Of a stretch of DNA of 56,921 nt, positions 37,017 through 45,448 are shown in pieces. A model generated the notes under the pieces. The model had not been told where the DNA came from. It saw only the letters and a program-made list of their open reading frames with translations, and searched no databases. Positions within the stretch are counted from its first letter, which is position 1, and the number at the start of each line of letters is the position of its first letter. The stretch is from positions 1 to 56,921 of the forward strand of contig CAMCYC010000010.1 in NCBI GenBank assembly GCA_945883795.1, written 5' to 3'. A program made the translations under genes and the position numbers. This stretch comes from Sulfurimonas crateris (GTDB lineage: Bacteria > Campylobacterota > Campylobacteria > Campylobacterales > Sulfurimonadaceae).

Positions 37017-37937
37017 CTAATTAACATAAGTTAGATAATGCTCATATCTTTTATCACGACCAAAAACTATATCAAAATATGCACTTTGAATTTTTTCTGT
37101 CATGTCACCTCGTTGCCCTTTGCCTATTTCTCTTGCGTCCACCAACCGAACAGGTGTTATTTCTGCTGCTGTTCCTGTCAAGAATGCTTCATCAGCAATA
37201 TAAATTTCTTCTCTTGTAATGCGTCTGCGAGTTACTTTGATTCCCATGTTTTGTGCCATCTCAATCACTGTTTTTTGCGTAATAGATTCAAGTGCATTAT
37301 CACTTGGAGGCGTGATAAGTTCACCATCTCGTATCATAAAAAAACTCGCTCCACTTGCTTCTGCTACATACCCTTGGTCATCAAGCAACAACGCTTCATC
37401 ATAGCCACAATCAATCGCTTCATATTTTGCCATTTGAGAGTTAAGGTAATTTCCTGTTGCTTTTGCTTTGCCCATGTTAGAGGTATTTGCTGGACGAGTC
37501 ATAGAAACAATTTTGAGTTTAATCCCTTTTTTCATCCCCTCTTCACCCAAATAAGCGCCCCACTCCCATGCAGACATAATAGTCTCAACTGGTGCATCTT
37601 TATGGTAAATTCCCATAACACCATAACCCAAAAATGCAAATGGACGGATATAAACATTGTCGCCAGTAAATTCATTTTTACGAATTAACTCAATTTGTGC
37701 CTGATTCATCTCTTCAACACTATAAGGGATATTAATTAAAGTCATTTTTGCTGAATCTTTGAGTCTTTTTGTGTGGTCATTAAGGCGAAAAATAGCATAA
37801 CCTTTATCAGTTTTATAAGCTTTTGTCCCTTCAATAACGCCATTTCCATAATGAATAGTATGTGATAAAACATGCACTTTTGCATCATCCCAAGCAACAA
37901 ACTCTCCATTCATCCAAATATATTTCGCTGTGTTCAT
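37017..37937 (-). CDS. ilvE: branched-chain amino acid aminotransferase
   Basis: A 306-residue class IV aminotransferase. SHTIHYGNGVIEGTKAY near residue 25 and the PLP-lysine segment KAKATGNYLNSQ near 158 match IlvE, as does EASGASFFMI. It makes leucine, isoleucine and valine from their keto acids. GGAG precedes the ATG. It lies 41 nt before the prohibitin gene in the same direction. Confidence 0.95.
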   Translation of the reverse strand: MNTAKYIWMNGEFVAWDDAKVHVLSHTIHYGNGVIEGTKAYKTDKGYAIFRLNDHTKRLKDSAKMTLINIPYSVEEMNQAQIELIRKNEFTGDNVYIRPFAFLGYGVMGIYHKDAPVETIMSAWEWGAYLGEEGMKKGIKLKIVSMTRPANTSNMGKAKATGNYLNSQMAKYEAIDCGYDEALLLDDQGYVAEASGASFFMIRDGELITPPSDNALESITQKTVIEMAQNMGIKVTRRRITREEIYIADEAFLTGTAAEITPVRLVDAREIGKGQRGDMTEKIQSAYFDIVFGRDKRYEHYLTYVN

Positions 37938-38033
37938 TAAAATTCTCCATGAATTGTTACATAATAAAGTTTTGAATTTTAACCAAAAGGTTATTTAGAT
38001 TCTATTAATACACTTCTTCTTAGCAACAAATAG

Positions 38034-38039
38034 TACAAT
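38034..38039 (+). promoter_or_regulatory. -10-like box directly before the DTW gene
   Basis: TAGTACAAT ends only 7 nt before the ATG at 38047, and no Shine-Dalgarno sequence lies in between. If used, transcription would begin at or next to the start codon. Confidence 0.4.
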
Positions 38040-38046
38040 ACGCTTT

Positions 38047-38700
38047 ATGAAAACATATTATAGCAATAGAGAAAAATGTTATACATGCTATAGACCAAAA
38101 AGTTCTTGTATGTGTAAGCATGTAAACACTTTGGATACAAAAACAAAATTTGTCATTTTGATGCACCCAAAAGAGTTTAAAAAAGTAAAAAATGGAACAG
38201 GACATTTAACCCATTTGGCGCTTAAAAATTCAGAGTTATTTCACGGGATTGATTTTACAAATCATAAAAAGATAAATCATATTATCAATACACATGAAAG
38301 TTTTGTACTCTATCCTTCAAAAGATGCAATTAACCTCAGCAAATCAGACCCAACACCCAATGCTAATAAAAAAATAGCGATATTCATAATAGACTCAACA
38401 TGGGCATGTTCACTTAAAATGTTACGAGAGAGTAAAAACCTTCAAACACTTAAAACGCTTAGTTTTACAAGTTCAAAACTCTCACAATTTAAAATAAAAG
38501 AGCAACCAGCAGAATATTGTCTTTCAACTATTGAATCAACTTTAGAAGTGATACAACTCCTAAAACAATGGAATATGGAGCATTTGGAACAAGAAGATTT
38601 AGATAAATTTTTAAACCCTTTTGAAAAAATGGTGGAATACCAACTTGAGTGTATAGCACAAAATTCAACGCATTCGGTAAGGTTTAAAGAAAGGTATTAA
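38047..38700 (+). CDS. DTW-domain tRNA aminocarboxypropyltransferase
   Basis: A 217-residue DTW-domain protein. An N-terminal Cys cluster (CYTCYRPKSSCMC) would bind zinc; KTKFVILMHPKEFKK and the DSTW motif (variant of D-T-W) near residue 117 follow. This family, TapT/TuaA in E. coli, adds the 3-amino-3-carboxypropyl group of SAM to uridine 47 in tRNA. There is no ribosome site before the ATG, while a TACAAT box ends 7 nt upstream, so the mRNA may be leaderless. It is monocistronic by appearance. Confidence 0.85.
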   Translation: MKTYYSNREKCYTCYRPKSSCMCKHVNTLDTKTKFVILMHPKEFKKVKNGTGHLTHLALKNSELFHGIDFTNHKKINHIINTHESFVLYPSKDAINLSKSDPTPNANKKIAIFIIDSTWACSLKMLRESKNLQTLKTLSFTSSKLSQFKIKEQPAEYCLSTIESTLEVIQLLKQWNMEHLEQEDLDKFLNPFEKMVEYQLECIAQNSTHSVRFKERY

Positions 38701-38704
38701 TTAT

Positions 38705-38727
38705 ACTTTTTACTCTTATTAAAAAGT
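38705..38727 (+). terminator. AT-rich hairpin after the DTW gene
   Basis: ACTTTTTA and TAAAAAGT form perfect 8 bp arms around a 7 nt loop, five bases after the stop. The T-run lies further away (about 38743-38749), so termination is plausible but not certain. Confidence 0.35.
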
Positions 38728-38785
38728 TCATATCTATCCGCTTTTTTTTGTTTTGCAACATACATTAGCGATAATTTTATGTTAA

Positions 38786-38791
38786 TATAAT
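38786..38791 (+). promoter_or_regulatory. -10 box of the acidic-protein gene
   Basis: TATAAT about 58 nt before the ATG at 38850, in an AT-rich leader. Confidence 0.45.
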
Positions 38792-38849
38792 AAAATTTTT
38801 AAACTTTAAATTGATAAAATAAAAGAATATATTTTTAAAGGTGGTCAAA

Positions 38850-38987
38850 ATGTTCGATGATTTTATAGAAGATGATGAAATAGAAGGGGAAGAAGATTGT
38901 AGTCCTTATGATTACAATGATGATTCAGAAGAAGAAGATGATGATGAGGAAGATTTTTATGAATATGAAGATGATGAAGACCAATAA
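38850..38987 (+). CDS. hyperacidic 45-residue protein
   Basis: A complete small gene: AAAGGTGG ribosome site, ATG, and 45 codons ending CAA TAA. The product has 15 Asp and 13 Glu, four Tyr, one Cys and no Lys, Arg or His. It would be highly negative and disordered. Such peptides can mimic DNA or bind basic proteins or metal ions, but no function is known. It lies 82 nt before the FliK-like gene, separated by a small hairpin, and has its own -10 box. The good ribosome site and clean frame make it credible despite low complexity. Confidence 0.65.
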   Translation: MFDDFIEDDEIEGEEDCSPYDYNDDSEEEDDDEEDFYEYEDDEDQ

Positions 38988-38999
38988 TATTTTCTTTTT

Positions 39000-39018
39000 C
39001 AGAAATAGTTTATTTCTG
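39000..39018 (+). other. hairpin between acidic-protein gene and fliK
   Basis: CAGAAAT and ATTTCTG are perfect 7 bp arms around a 5 nt loop, 12 nt after the acidic ORF. No T-run follows, so it may protect or process the transcript rather than terminate it. Confidence 0.35.
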
Positions 39019-39069
39019 TGACAATCAAAATAAGAGTTGGAGTTTTTTGTCTTTTAATCGGAATACAAG

Positions 39070-41340
39070 ATGATTAATTTAACACTCAGTAAACAGCATG
39101 CTATTGTTACTCCAAATATAAATAAAGCATTAGCTGTATTACTAGAACAAGCAACACCTAAAGAACTTGAACTTCTTTCAGAAGGTAAAGATTTAAAATC
39201 GATAATAGATTCTTTACTCAAAGAAAATACTCAAAGTTCTGCTGGGGATAAAACGCTTCTCAATCTTCTCAAAAACAATCCAACGCTCAAAGAGCTTGGG
39301 AATGTTTCTAATACAATCAAGGAGTTACTCACACTCCTCAAATCTGATACAACTGCTTTACCAATTGAAAATATTTTAAAAAAGTTCTTGATTGATATTA
39401 AAGATTTAAGTGAACCGATTTTAAAACAAAAACTTGAAAATTCAGGTATTTTTCTGGAATCAAAACTCAAAAATGTAGAAAATCCCCAAGTAGTTTTGAA
39501 AAACTTACTTCTCTCTTTGGATGCAACAATCAGTAAAAGTGAGCTCAATTCAGTCAAAGAGTTACAATTTAAAATCAAAAATTTATTGGCTACTCCTATA
39601 ATAGAAGAGAGTTCAAATACAGCTCTTTTAGAGTCAGCAAAAGAGAATCCAAAGACCCTTAAAGTTATTGCAAAAAATGTTGAAACCGTTGTATTAAAAC
39701 TACAAGAATACTTAAAATTTGCAGATCCCATGAGTACAAAAAGTGTGAATGTTCAACTCTCAAAACTTGAGCATTTAATAGAACCAAACATACTAACAAC
39801 CGAAAATTTTAAACTCCCCACACTTCAAAAAGTAGTAGAAAAACTACAGACTCAATTAGAACAAAGTTTAAAACCTGAAACAAAAAATCTTCTTGAGAGT
39901 TTACATAAAATCACTGCTTCATTGAGTCAGATTGAGCAAAAAGGCACAACGACACAAGCCACAATAGATACGCTTCAAGAAAAAAAAATTCCTCAAGAGA
40001 TTCGTAATGTCATGGAATCTTTAAAAACTTTGATAGCAAAAGAGGAACATGCAACTTCTAAAACAGTAGAGCCAATAGTATCAAAAACTATCTCTACAGA
40101 ACTTTCTAAACTAGAACAACTTATAACTCCAAAAGCACTTACAACGGAGTCGTTTAAACTTCCAACACTTCAAAAAGTTCTTGAGCAAGTGGCAACACAT
40201 TTGGAGCAAACACCAAAAGTAGAAGTGAAACCTTTGGTTGAAAATTTGAATAAAATCACTGCTTCATTAAAAGAGATTGAACAAAAAAGTACAAAGCCAG
40301 AAACTTTGATAAATTCAATTCAAGAGAAAAAAATACCCCAAGAGATTAAAAATGTCATTACATCTTTAAAAACATTGATAGAAAAAGATACGCAAGTCAG
40401 CGTTAAAATAACAGAGGCAATTTTAAGTAAAACTGCCACACTAGAGATTTCTAAACTTGAACAGCTTATCACTCCAAAAGCACTAACAACAGAATTTCTA
40501 AAACTTCCATTACTTCAAAAAGCAATTGAGCAAGTAGCAACACATTTAGAACAAAGCCAAAAACAAGAGTTCAAACCTTTGTTTGAGAGCTTAAATAAAA
40601 TCAGTACCACACTCACTCAAATTGAGCAAAAAAGTACAACACCACAAACAACTATAGATGCAATTGTTGAGAAAAAAATACCTGAAATGATGAAAGGTGT
40701 GATTGAGTCTTTCAAAACAGTGATAAATAAAGCAGACCCTATTTTTTCTAAAGAGATAGCTACTATTACCAATAAACTTTTAGAGTTTACAAATCCAGAA
40801 AAACTAAGCTCCGATGCAAAGGTAAAAGAGATTCTCTCACAAGATTTTAAGGCAGTTTTATCACAAGCAACTGAAGAAGTGAGCCAATCGAGTCATCCAC
40901 AAAAAGCAGAACTTTTAAAAAATATTGAAAAATTATCACTTCAAATTGATTATTATCAACTTGTTTCCCACCTTTCAAACAATACCTCTATGTATGTTCC
41001 GTTCTCATGGGAACAACTAGAAGATGGAAATGTGAATATCCAAAAAGATAAAGATGAAAAATTTTATTGTGATATAAATTTAAAATTACAAGAGTATGGT
41101 CCACTTCATTTTAGGTTGGTTTTATATGAAAAAAATCAACTCAATATCCATGTCAAATCTAATAATAGCCAACTAAAAGATATGATTAAAGAAAATATTG
41201 GCGTACTTCGGAGCGCACTCATAGATGCACAGATAACACCAAGAGAGATACGATTTTTTGATTTAGAAAGTAAAAATATGAGCTCATCTTATGAAAAAAA
41301 TTATAACGATATTAGTGTTGGATTTGAGGTAAAGGGATGA
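39070..41340 (+). CDS. fliK: flagellar hook-length control protein, FliK-like
   Basis: A 756-residue protein, larger than the roughly 400-600 residues usual for FliK. The C-terminal domain (about 640-735, with EYGPLHFRLVLYEKNQLNIH and SALIDAQI) matches the FliK hook-length domain that switches FlhB from hook to filament export. The middle, residues 231-567, consists of three tandem units starting SKLE-H/Q-L at residues 231, 346 and 461, all helical. The N-terminus is also helical and repetitive. FliK acts as a secreted ruler, so the repeats should set length. It overlaps flhX by 4 nt. The recognition rests on the C-terminal domain and on the flhX neighbour. Confidence 0.8.
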   Translation: MINLTLSKQHAIVTPNINKALAVLLEQATPKELELLSEGKDLKSIIDSLLKENTQSSAGDKTLLNLLKNNPTLKELGNVSNTIKELLTLLKSDTTALPIENILKKFLIDIKDLSEPILKQKLENSGIFLESKLKNVENPQVVLKNLLLSLDATISKSELNSVKELQFKIKNLLATPIIEESSNTALLESAKENPKTLKVIAKNVETVVLKLQEYLKFADPMSTKSVNVQLSKLEHLIEPNILTTENFKLPTLQKVVEKLQTQLEQSLKPETKNLLESLHKITASLSQIEQKGTTTQATIDTLQEKKIPQEIRNVMESLKTLIAKEEHATSKTVEPIVSKTISTELSKLEQLITPKALTTESFKLPTLQKVLEQVATHLEQTPKVEVKPLVENLNKITASLKEIEQKSTKPETLINSIQEKKIPQEIKNVITSLKTLIEKDTQVSVKITEAILSKTATLEISKLEQLITPKALTTEFLKLPLLQKAIEQVATHLEQSQKQEFKPLFESLNKISTTLTQIEQKSTTPQTTIDAIVEKKIPEMMKGVIESFKTVINKADPIFSKEIATITNKLLEFTNPEKLSSDAKVKEILSQDFKAVLSQATEEVSQSSHPQKAELLKNIEKLSLQIDYYQLVSHLSNNTSMYVPFSWEQLEDGNVNIQKDKDEKFYCDINLKLQEYGPLHFRLVLYEKNQLNIHVKSNNSQLKDMIKENIGVLRSALIDAQITPREIRFFDLESKNMSSSYEKNYNDISVGFEVKG
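39760..40770 (+). repeat. in-frame tandem repeats within fliK (345 bp period)
   Basis: Units 39760-40104, 40105-40449 and 40450-40770 encode the same segment order: SKLE-x-LI-x-P, L-T-T-E-x-x-K-L-P-x-L-Q-K, a Leu-Glu-Gln helix, KI-x-x-x-L-x-x-IEQK, EKKIP and a Lys-rich helix. The first two are exactly 115 codons and the third is 107. A fainter fourth start (NKLLEFTNPEKL) follows. Confidence 0.85.
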
Positions 41341-41591
41341 AAAAAGCGGTCGCTCTAAGATACCACACCTCCAAAGATAATGTTCCTCGTGTTGTTGCCA
41401 CTGGCAAAGGTCAAACAGCAGATAACATTATCAAAATAGCCGAACTCCATAAACTTCCTATCAAAAGAGATGCCGACCTTGTGGAGCTTCTCTCCAAAGT
41501 TGAACTTGATAAAGAGGTGCCGACAGCTTTATATAAAGTGGTTGCAGAACTTTTTACTTTTATCTATAAGCTTACAAAAGATAAAAAGTAA
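41337..41591 (+). CDS. flhX: FlhX, stand-alone FlhB C-terminal domain
   Basis: An 84-residue protein equivalent to the cytoplasmic fragment of FlhB/EscU that remains after autocleavage at NPTH. It starts MKKAVALRYHTSKDNVPRV, where full FlhB reads NPTH followed by YAVALKY, and keeps the later segment EVPTALYKVVAELFTFIYKL. FlhX is known to substitute partly for this FlhB fragment in Helicobacter. Its ATG overlaps the fliK stop (ATGA), linking the ruler with a piece of the export switch it talks to. Confidence 0.88.
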   Translation: MKKAVALRYHTSKDNVPRVVATGKGQTADNIIKIAELHKLPIKRDADLVELLSKVELDKEVPTALYKVVAELFTFIYKLTKDKK

Positions 41592-41649
41592 ATGAAAATA
41601 GTTAAGTATATGACGACTTTTATTTTTATATTATCTTTGACAAAAACTA

Positions 41650-43182
41650 TTAACGAGTCACTCTTTTTAATTCAAATATATCTTTTCTTCTATCTTTGAG
41701 ATTTTTTACACTTCCAAATTCATGCAGTTCGGTTAAAAGGTCAATATCCACATCAGCAATTAAAACCATTTCGGTATTTGGTGTGGCTTCTGCTTTAATG
41801 CCATTTGTTGGAAAAGCAAAATCACAAGGTGTAAAAACCATAGATTGGGCAAATTGCATATCCATGTTGTGTACATTTGGAAGATTTCCTACACTTCCTG
41901 CAATTGCGACATAACACTCATTTTCGATGGCTCTTGCTTGGGAACAATGTCTTACTCTTGAGTAGCCATTTTGAGTATCTGTTAAAAATGGTACAAATAA
42001 AATATCCATCCCCTCATCTGAAAGCAGACGGCTAAGTTCTGGAAATTCTGAATCATAACAGATTAGTATCCCTATTTTTCCACAATCTGTATCAAAGGTT
42101 TTAATACTATGTCCCCCTTGCATTCCCCATACTTTTGCTTCATCAGGTGTCACATGAATTTTTTCATAACGGTCAATCGTGCCATCTCTTCGGCATAAAT
42201 ATCCAACATTGTAAAGCTGTCCATCTTTCATCTCTGGCATACTTCCTGAGATAATATTGATGTTATAAGAGATAGAAAATTCTGAAAACTTTTGGATAAT
42301 GTCATGCGTATGCTTTGCTAATTCTCGTATCGCTTCAGGCTCTGAGAGGTGATTATTTTCTGCCATGAGAGGTGCATTGAAAAACTCTGGAAATAGGGCG
42401 AAATCTGAGCGGTATCCCGAAACTGTATCAATGAAATATTCTGCTTGTTGTAATAACTCTGTAAGATTATTATAAGGACGCATTTGCCATTGGATTAAAC
42501 CGAGTCTCACAATTTTTTTCTTTGTTTTTGTTTGTTTATTAGGTTTTTCGTAGTAAATATTATCCCACTCCAACAAAACAGCAAACTCTCCCGATTCTTT
42601 GTCACCTTCAAGATACCCTTTTAAAATTTTTGACGGATGAAAATCGTTTGACATTTGAAAATTAAGAACAGGGTCATGAATCTCTTTTCTTTTGACTTTT
42701 TCAATGTATTCTTTAGGCGAAAACTCATTTTTATATTTGTGATAATTTGGAATTCTCCCCCCAAAAGCAATACTTTTTAGATTAAGATTTTCACATAACT
42801 CTTTTCGATAATCATATAAACGCCTACCAAGTCTTAGACCTCTAAATTTTGGTTTGACAAATACATCAATTCCATAAAGAACATTTCCTTTATCTGAATG
42901 GGTGTCAAAAGTAGAATTACCTGTTATCTCTTTGTAAGTGTGATGGTTTGAAAATACTTCATACTTTACAATAATCGAAAAAGCACATCCTGCCAACTCG
43001 CCATTGACTTTAATCACTATCTGTCCATCTGGAAATTTATCTATCAAAGTTTGTATTTGCTCTTTTTTCCAATAAGCATCTGGTATTGTGTCATAAGATA
43101 AAAGCATTGCATCTTTTAACTCATCATAATCATCTATGCTCAGAAATTTTAATTCAATATTTTCTTTGTTTTTTGTTTCCAT
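41650..43182 (-). CDS. fused GNAT acetyltransferase / nitrilase-type carbon-nitrogen hydrolase
   Basis: A 510-residue two-domain protein. The N-terminal GNAT domain (about 1-200) has an acetyl-CoA site in KPKFRGLRLGRRLYDYR. The C-terminal nitrilase-superfamily domain (about 225-510) has the catalytic triad: Glu in FALFPEFF, Lys in YEKIHVTPDE and Cys in ILICYDSEFPE. The fusion is a known architecture in several phyla, with no firmly assigned substrate. It is flanked by flhX and comEC and appears monocistronic. Confidence 0.88.
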   Translation of the reverse strand: METKNKENIELKFLSIDDYDELKDAMLLSYDTIPDAYWKKEQIQTLIDKFPDGQIVIKVNGELAGCAFSIIVKYEVFSNHHTYKEITGNSTFDTHSDKGNVLYGIDVFVKPKFRGLRLGRRLYDYRKELCENLNLKSIAFGGRIPNYHKYKNEFSPKEYIEKVKRKEIHDPVLNFQMSNDFHPSKILKGYLEGDKESGEFAVLLEWDNIYYEKPNKQTKTKKKIVRLGLIQWQMRPYNNLTELLQQAEYFIDTVSGYRSDFALFPEFFNAPLMAENNHLSEPEAIRELAKHTHDIIQKFSEFSISYNINIISGSMPEMKDGQLYNVGYLCRRDGTIDRYEKIHVTPDEAKVWGMQGGHSIKTFDTDCGKIGILICYDSEFPELSRLLSDEGMDILFVPFLTDTQNGYSRVRHCSQARAIENECYVAIAGSVGNLPNVHNMDMQFAQSMVFTPCDFAFPTNGIKAEATPNTEMVLIADVDIDLLTELHEFGSVKNLKDRRKDIFELKRVTR

Positions 43183-43337
43183 ATACTATCCAACTTTTTT
43201 ATTTAAATTTAATCTTGCGATATTACTATAAACAAATTACAATACGGAATATCTCTATGTTACTAATTTTTTTAAACTTTTTTTGTTGGACTTAAGTTCT
43301 GAAGTATTGTTCATTATCATGACGAGGAACTTGTAAT

Positions 43338-44612
43338 ATGCTAGAAAGTGTCTCTTTATTTCAGTCCAAAAAAGAGTTCTTTATTTTTCTTTTAGCATGT
43401 GCTTTTGTATTCACTTATTCTTTTTTGATAGAGTTTCAAAATTACAAAAATTTAACAAGATTTGATTCTAATCTTGTCTCTGGTGTTGTGATAAAACAGT
43501 ACATAAAAACAAAAATAAATAAAAGAGGCAAACTCAAAACTTATCAAGTTCTTCAACTCAAAAGTGAACAAGGGTTTTCTTTTTTCACCACTACAAAAAA
43601 AGATTTCCAACCCGCTATTGAAAAAAGAATTACACTTGAACTTTGGGCAGGAAAAATCACTTTTTATGAGTACATGACAAAATTTTATGCTTATAGTAAA
43701 ATTTTGGAAATTGATGAACAAAAAACGCTCAAACAAAAACTCAATAGTTCAGTTTTTCATTCCCATGCGAATAAAGATATTGCCAATATTTACCAAGCAC
43801 TCTACACAGCCACACCACTTTCAAAAGAGTTACAAACTACTTTTTCCACATTAGGGGTTTCTCATTTGTTGGCAATTAGTGGTTTTCATTTGGGAGTTTT
43901 GAGTGCTTTATTATTTTTATTACTTCGCCGTACTTATAAACTTTTTCAAAATAGATATTTTCCTTACAGAAATTCAAATAGAGATTTATTTGTAATTGTC
44001 GCTATTGTACTTTTGGGATATTTACTCTTTTTAGATTCTCCTGATTCACTTTTAAGAGCATTTGCTATGTTGATTATTGGTTTTTTTCTCTACGATAGAG
44101 GGATAAAAATTATCTCCATGCAAACTCTTTTTATCAGTGTTATCGTTTTATTAGCACTTTTTCCTCGACTTTTTTTTGGGATAGGATTTTGGCTCTCTGT
44201 AAGCGGTGTTTTTTATATTTTTTTATTTCTTATCCATTTTAAATCTCTCTCCAAAATTTCACAGTTTATCCTTGTTCCATTTTGGGTTTATTTCATGATG
44301 CTTCCATTTTCTTTAACTATTTTTTCAAACTTTAGTCTATATCATCCACTTTCTAGCATTTGGACAACAGTTTTTACTCTCTTTTATCCTCTGAGTATAT
44401 TGTTGCACATGATTAGTTTTGGGGATTTATTTGACACACTTTTAGAGAGTTTAATGCAATTAGGAGTAGATGGAAAAACAGTTGTTTTGAACTCTTTATG
44501 GCTCAAGATACATATCCTTTTTTCTTTTATTGGGATTTGGAAAAAAAGTTTTATCTTTATTTTGGTTCTTTGGAGTCTGCTTATTTTCTTGTATGCGTTT
44601 AGTTTTGTATAA
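43338..44612 (+). CDS. comEC: ComEC/Rec2-family DNA-uptake channel (short form)
   Basis: A 424-residue membrane protein with the ComEC hallmark LLAISGFHLGVLSALLF near residue 180, preceded by a soluble OB-like region and followed by about seven transmembrane helices. ComEC carries single-stranded DNA across the inner membrane in natural transformation. The C-terminal metallo-beta-lactamase-like domain of long ComEC proteins is absent, as in other Campylobacterota. GAGGAA at 43324-43329 supports the ATG. It converges on the YihY gene with six bases between stop codons. Confidence 0.87.
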   Translation: MLESVSLFQSKKEFFIFLLACAFVFTYSFLIEFQNYKNLTRFDSNLVSGVVIKQYIKTKINKRGKLKTYQVLQLKSEQGFSFFTTTKKDFQPAIEKRITLELWAGKITFYEYMTKFYAYSKILEIDEQKTLKQKLNSSVFHSHANKDIANIYQALYTATPLSKELQTTFSTLGVSHLLAISGFHLGVLSALLFLLLRRTYKLFQNRYFPYRNSNRDLFVIVAIVLLGYLLFLDSPDSLLRAFAMLIIGFFLYDRGIKIISMQTLFISVIVLLALFPRLFFGIGFWLSVSGVFYIFLFLIHFKSLSKISQFILVPFWVYFMMLPFSLTIFSNFSLYHPLSSIWTTVFTLFYPLSILLHMISFGDLFDTLLESLMQLGVDGKTVVLNSLWLKIHILFSFIGIWKKSFIFILVLWSLLIFLYAFSFV

Positions 44613-44633
44613 AAATTTCTATTTTTGATACAA
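44605..44633. terminator. bidirectional terminator between comEC and yihY
   Basis: TTGTATAAAAAT and ATTTTTGATACAA pair over 12 bp with one bulged base around a TTCT loop, and the hairpin includes both stop codons. The internal A and T runs serve as U-tracts in both directions. Confidence 0.5.
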
Positions 44634-45434
44634 CCGATTTATCATGTAACACAGTTTGAGTCCATAGATAAAGATAATCCATGAAACATAAATCCATAAA
44701 AATAAAAACATTAAAATGGCAAAAGAACCATACATGGTTGTGTAGGATTTATTGTAAAAAACATAATAGATAAAAGCATTTTTGGAGATGCTAAAGACTA
44801 TTGCAATAATAAAAGAGCTAAGAGCGGAAGCTTTTGGATTTATTGTTGTATTTGCTCCAATTTGGAAAATCAGAAAAAAAAGTCCCCAAATGATGAGGTA
44901 TGGGATATATGGCAAAATATCAAAACCTGCCGTATATTCGCTATTTGCCATGATATTTGCCATATATCCAGTGATATAAAACGAAATACCAAGTGCAATA
45001 GGTGTGAGAGTGAGCATTGTCCAATAAGTGGTAATTGATTCCCAAAGTGTTCGTGGTTTAGCATGAAAAATTTTGTTTGCAATATATTCAAAGTTTTTAA
45101 AAAATAAAAGAGATGAAACTAAAATTGCTCCAAACCCCAAAATTCCCATTTGCGAAGAATTTTCTAAAAAACCATTTATCTGTTTCATAACCACTTCAGA
45201 ATTAACAGGCATAAGATTTGAAAAAATAAACTCTTGAATTTTAAGATAATACTCCGAAAAAGAGGGTAAAGATGTAAGAAGGGTAAGCATGATAAGAAGC
45301 AGGGGGATTATGGTAAAAATAGTATAAAAACTCAAACTTGCTGCAAAGAAAGTCAACTCTTTATCGAAAAAACTCTTTATCAAAAATCTACTATGTCTGT
45401 AGAACTGATTGAGTTTGGGTTGATTTATTTGCAT
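44619..45434 (-). CDS. YihY/BrkB-family membrane protein
   Basis: A 271-residue protein with six predicted transmembrane helices. It matches the YihY/virulence factor BrkB family: FFAASLSFYTIFTIIPLLL near residue 30, GFGAILVSSLLFFKNFEY near 100 and MYGSFAILMFLFLWIYVSW near 235. It was once mislabelled ribonuclease BN; members are probably transporters of unknown substrate. AAAGGA precedes the ATG, and it lies 14 nt after glcD in the same direction. Confidence 0.87.
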   Translation of the reverse strand: MQINQPKLNQFYRHSRFLIKSFFDKELTFFAASLSFYTIFTIIPLLLIMLTLLTSLPSFSEYYLKIQEFIFSNLMPVNSEVVMKQINGFLENSSQMGILGFGAILVSSLLFFKNFEYIANKIFHAKPRTLWESITTYWTMLTLTPIALGISFYITGYMANIMANSEYTAGFDILPYIPYLIIWGLFFLIFQIGANTTINPKASALSSFIIAIVFSISKNAFIYYVFYNKSYTTMYGSFAILMFLFLWIYVSWIIFIYGLKLCYMINRLYQK

Positions 45435-45448
45435 TATAGTTTGTCCTT

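Noticed and set aside
37038-37688. Plus-strand frame of 216 codons antisense to ilvE
   Set aside because: It is Cys/Phe-rich, matches no family and lies wholly over a certain ilvE; it is an antisense shadow.
39033-39069. Sigma-54 promoter before fliK (TTGGAG ... TTTTTTGTC)
   Set aside because: The GC element is missing at the required 10 bp spacing after GG.
39231-39731. Minus-strand frame of 166 codons over fliK
   Set aside because: It is Ser/Phe-rich antisense of a Lys/Glu/Leu-rich repeat gene, with no ribosome site.
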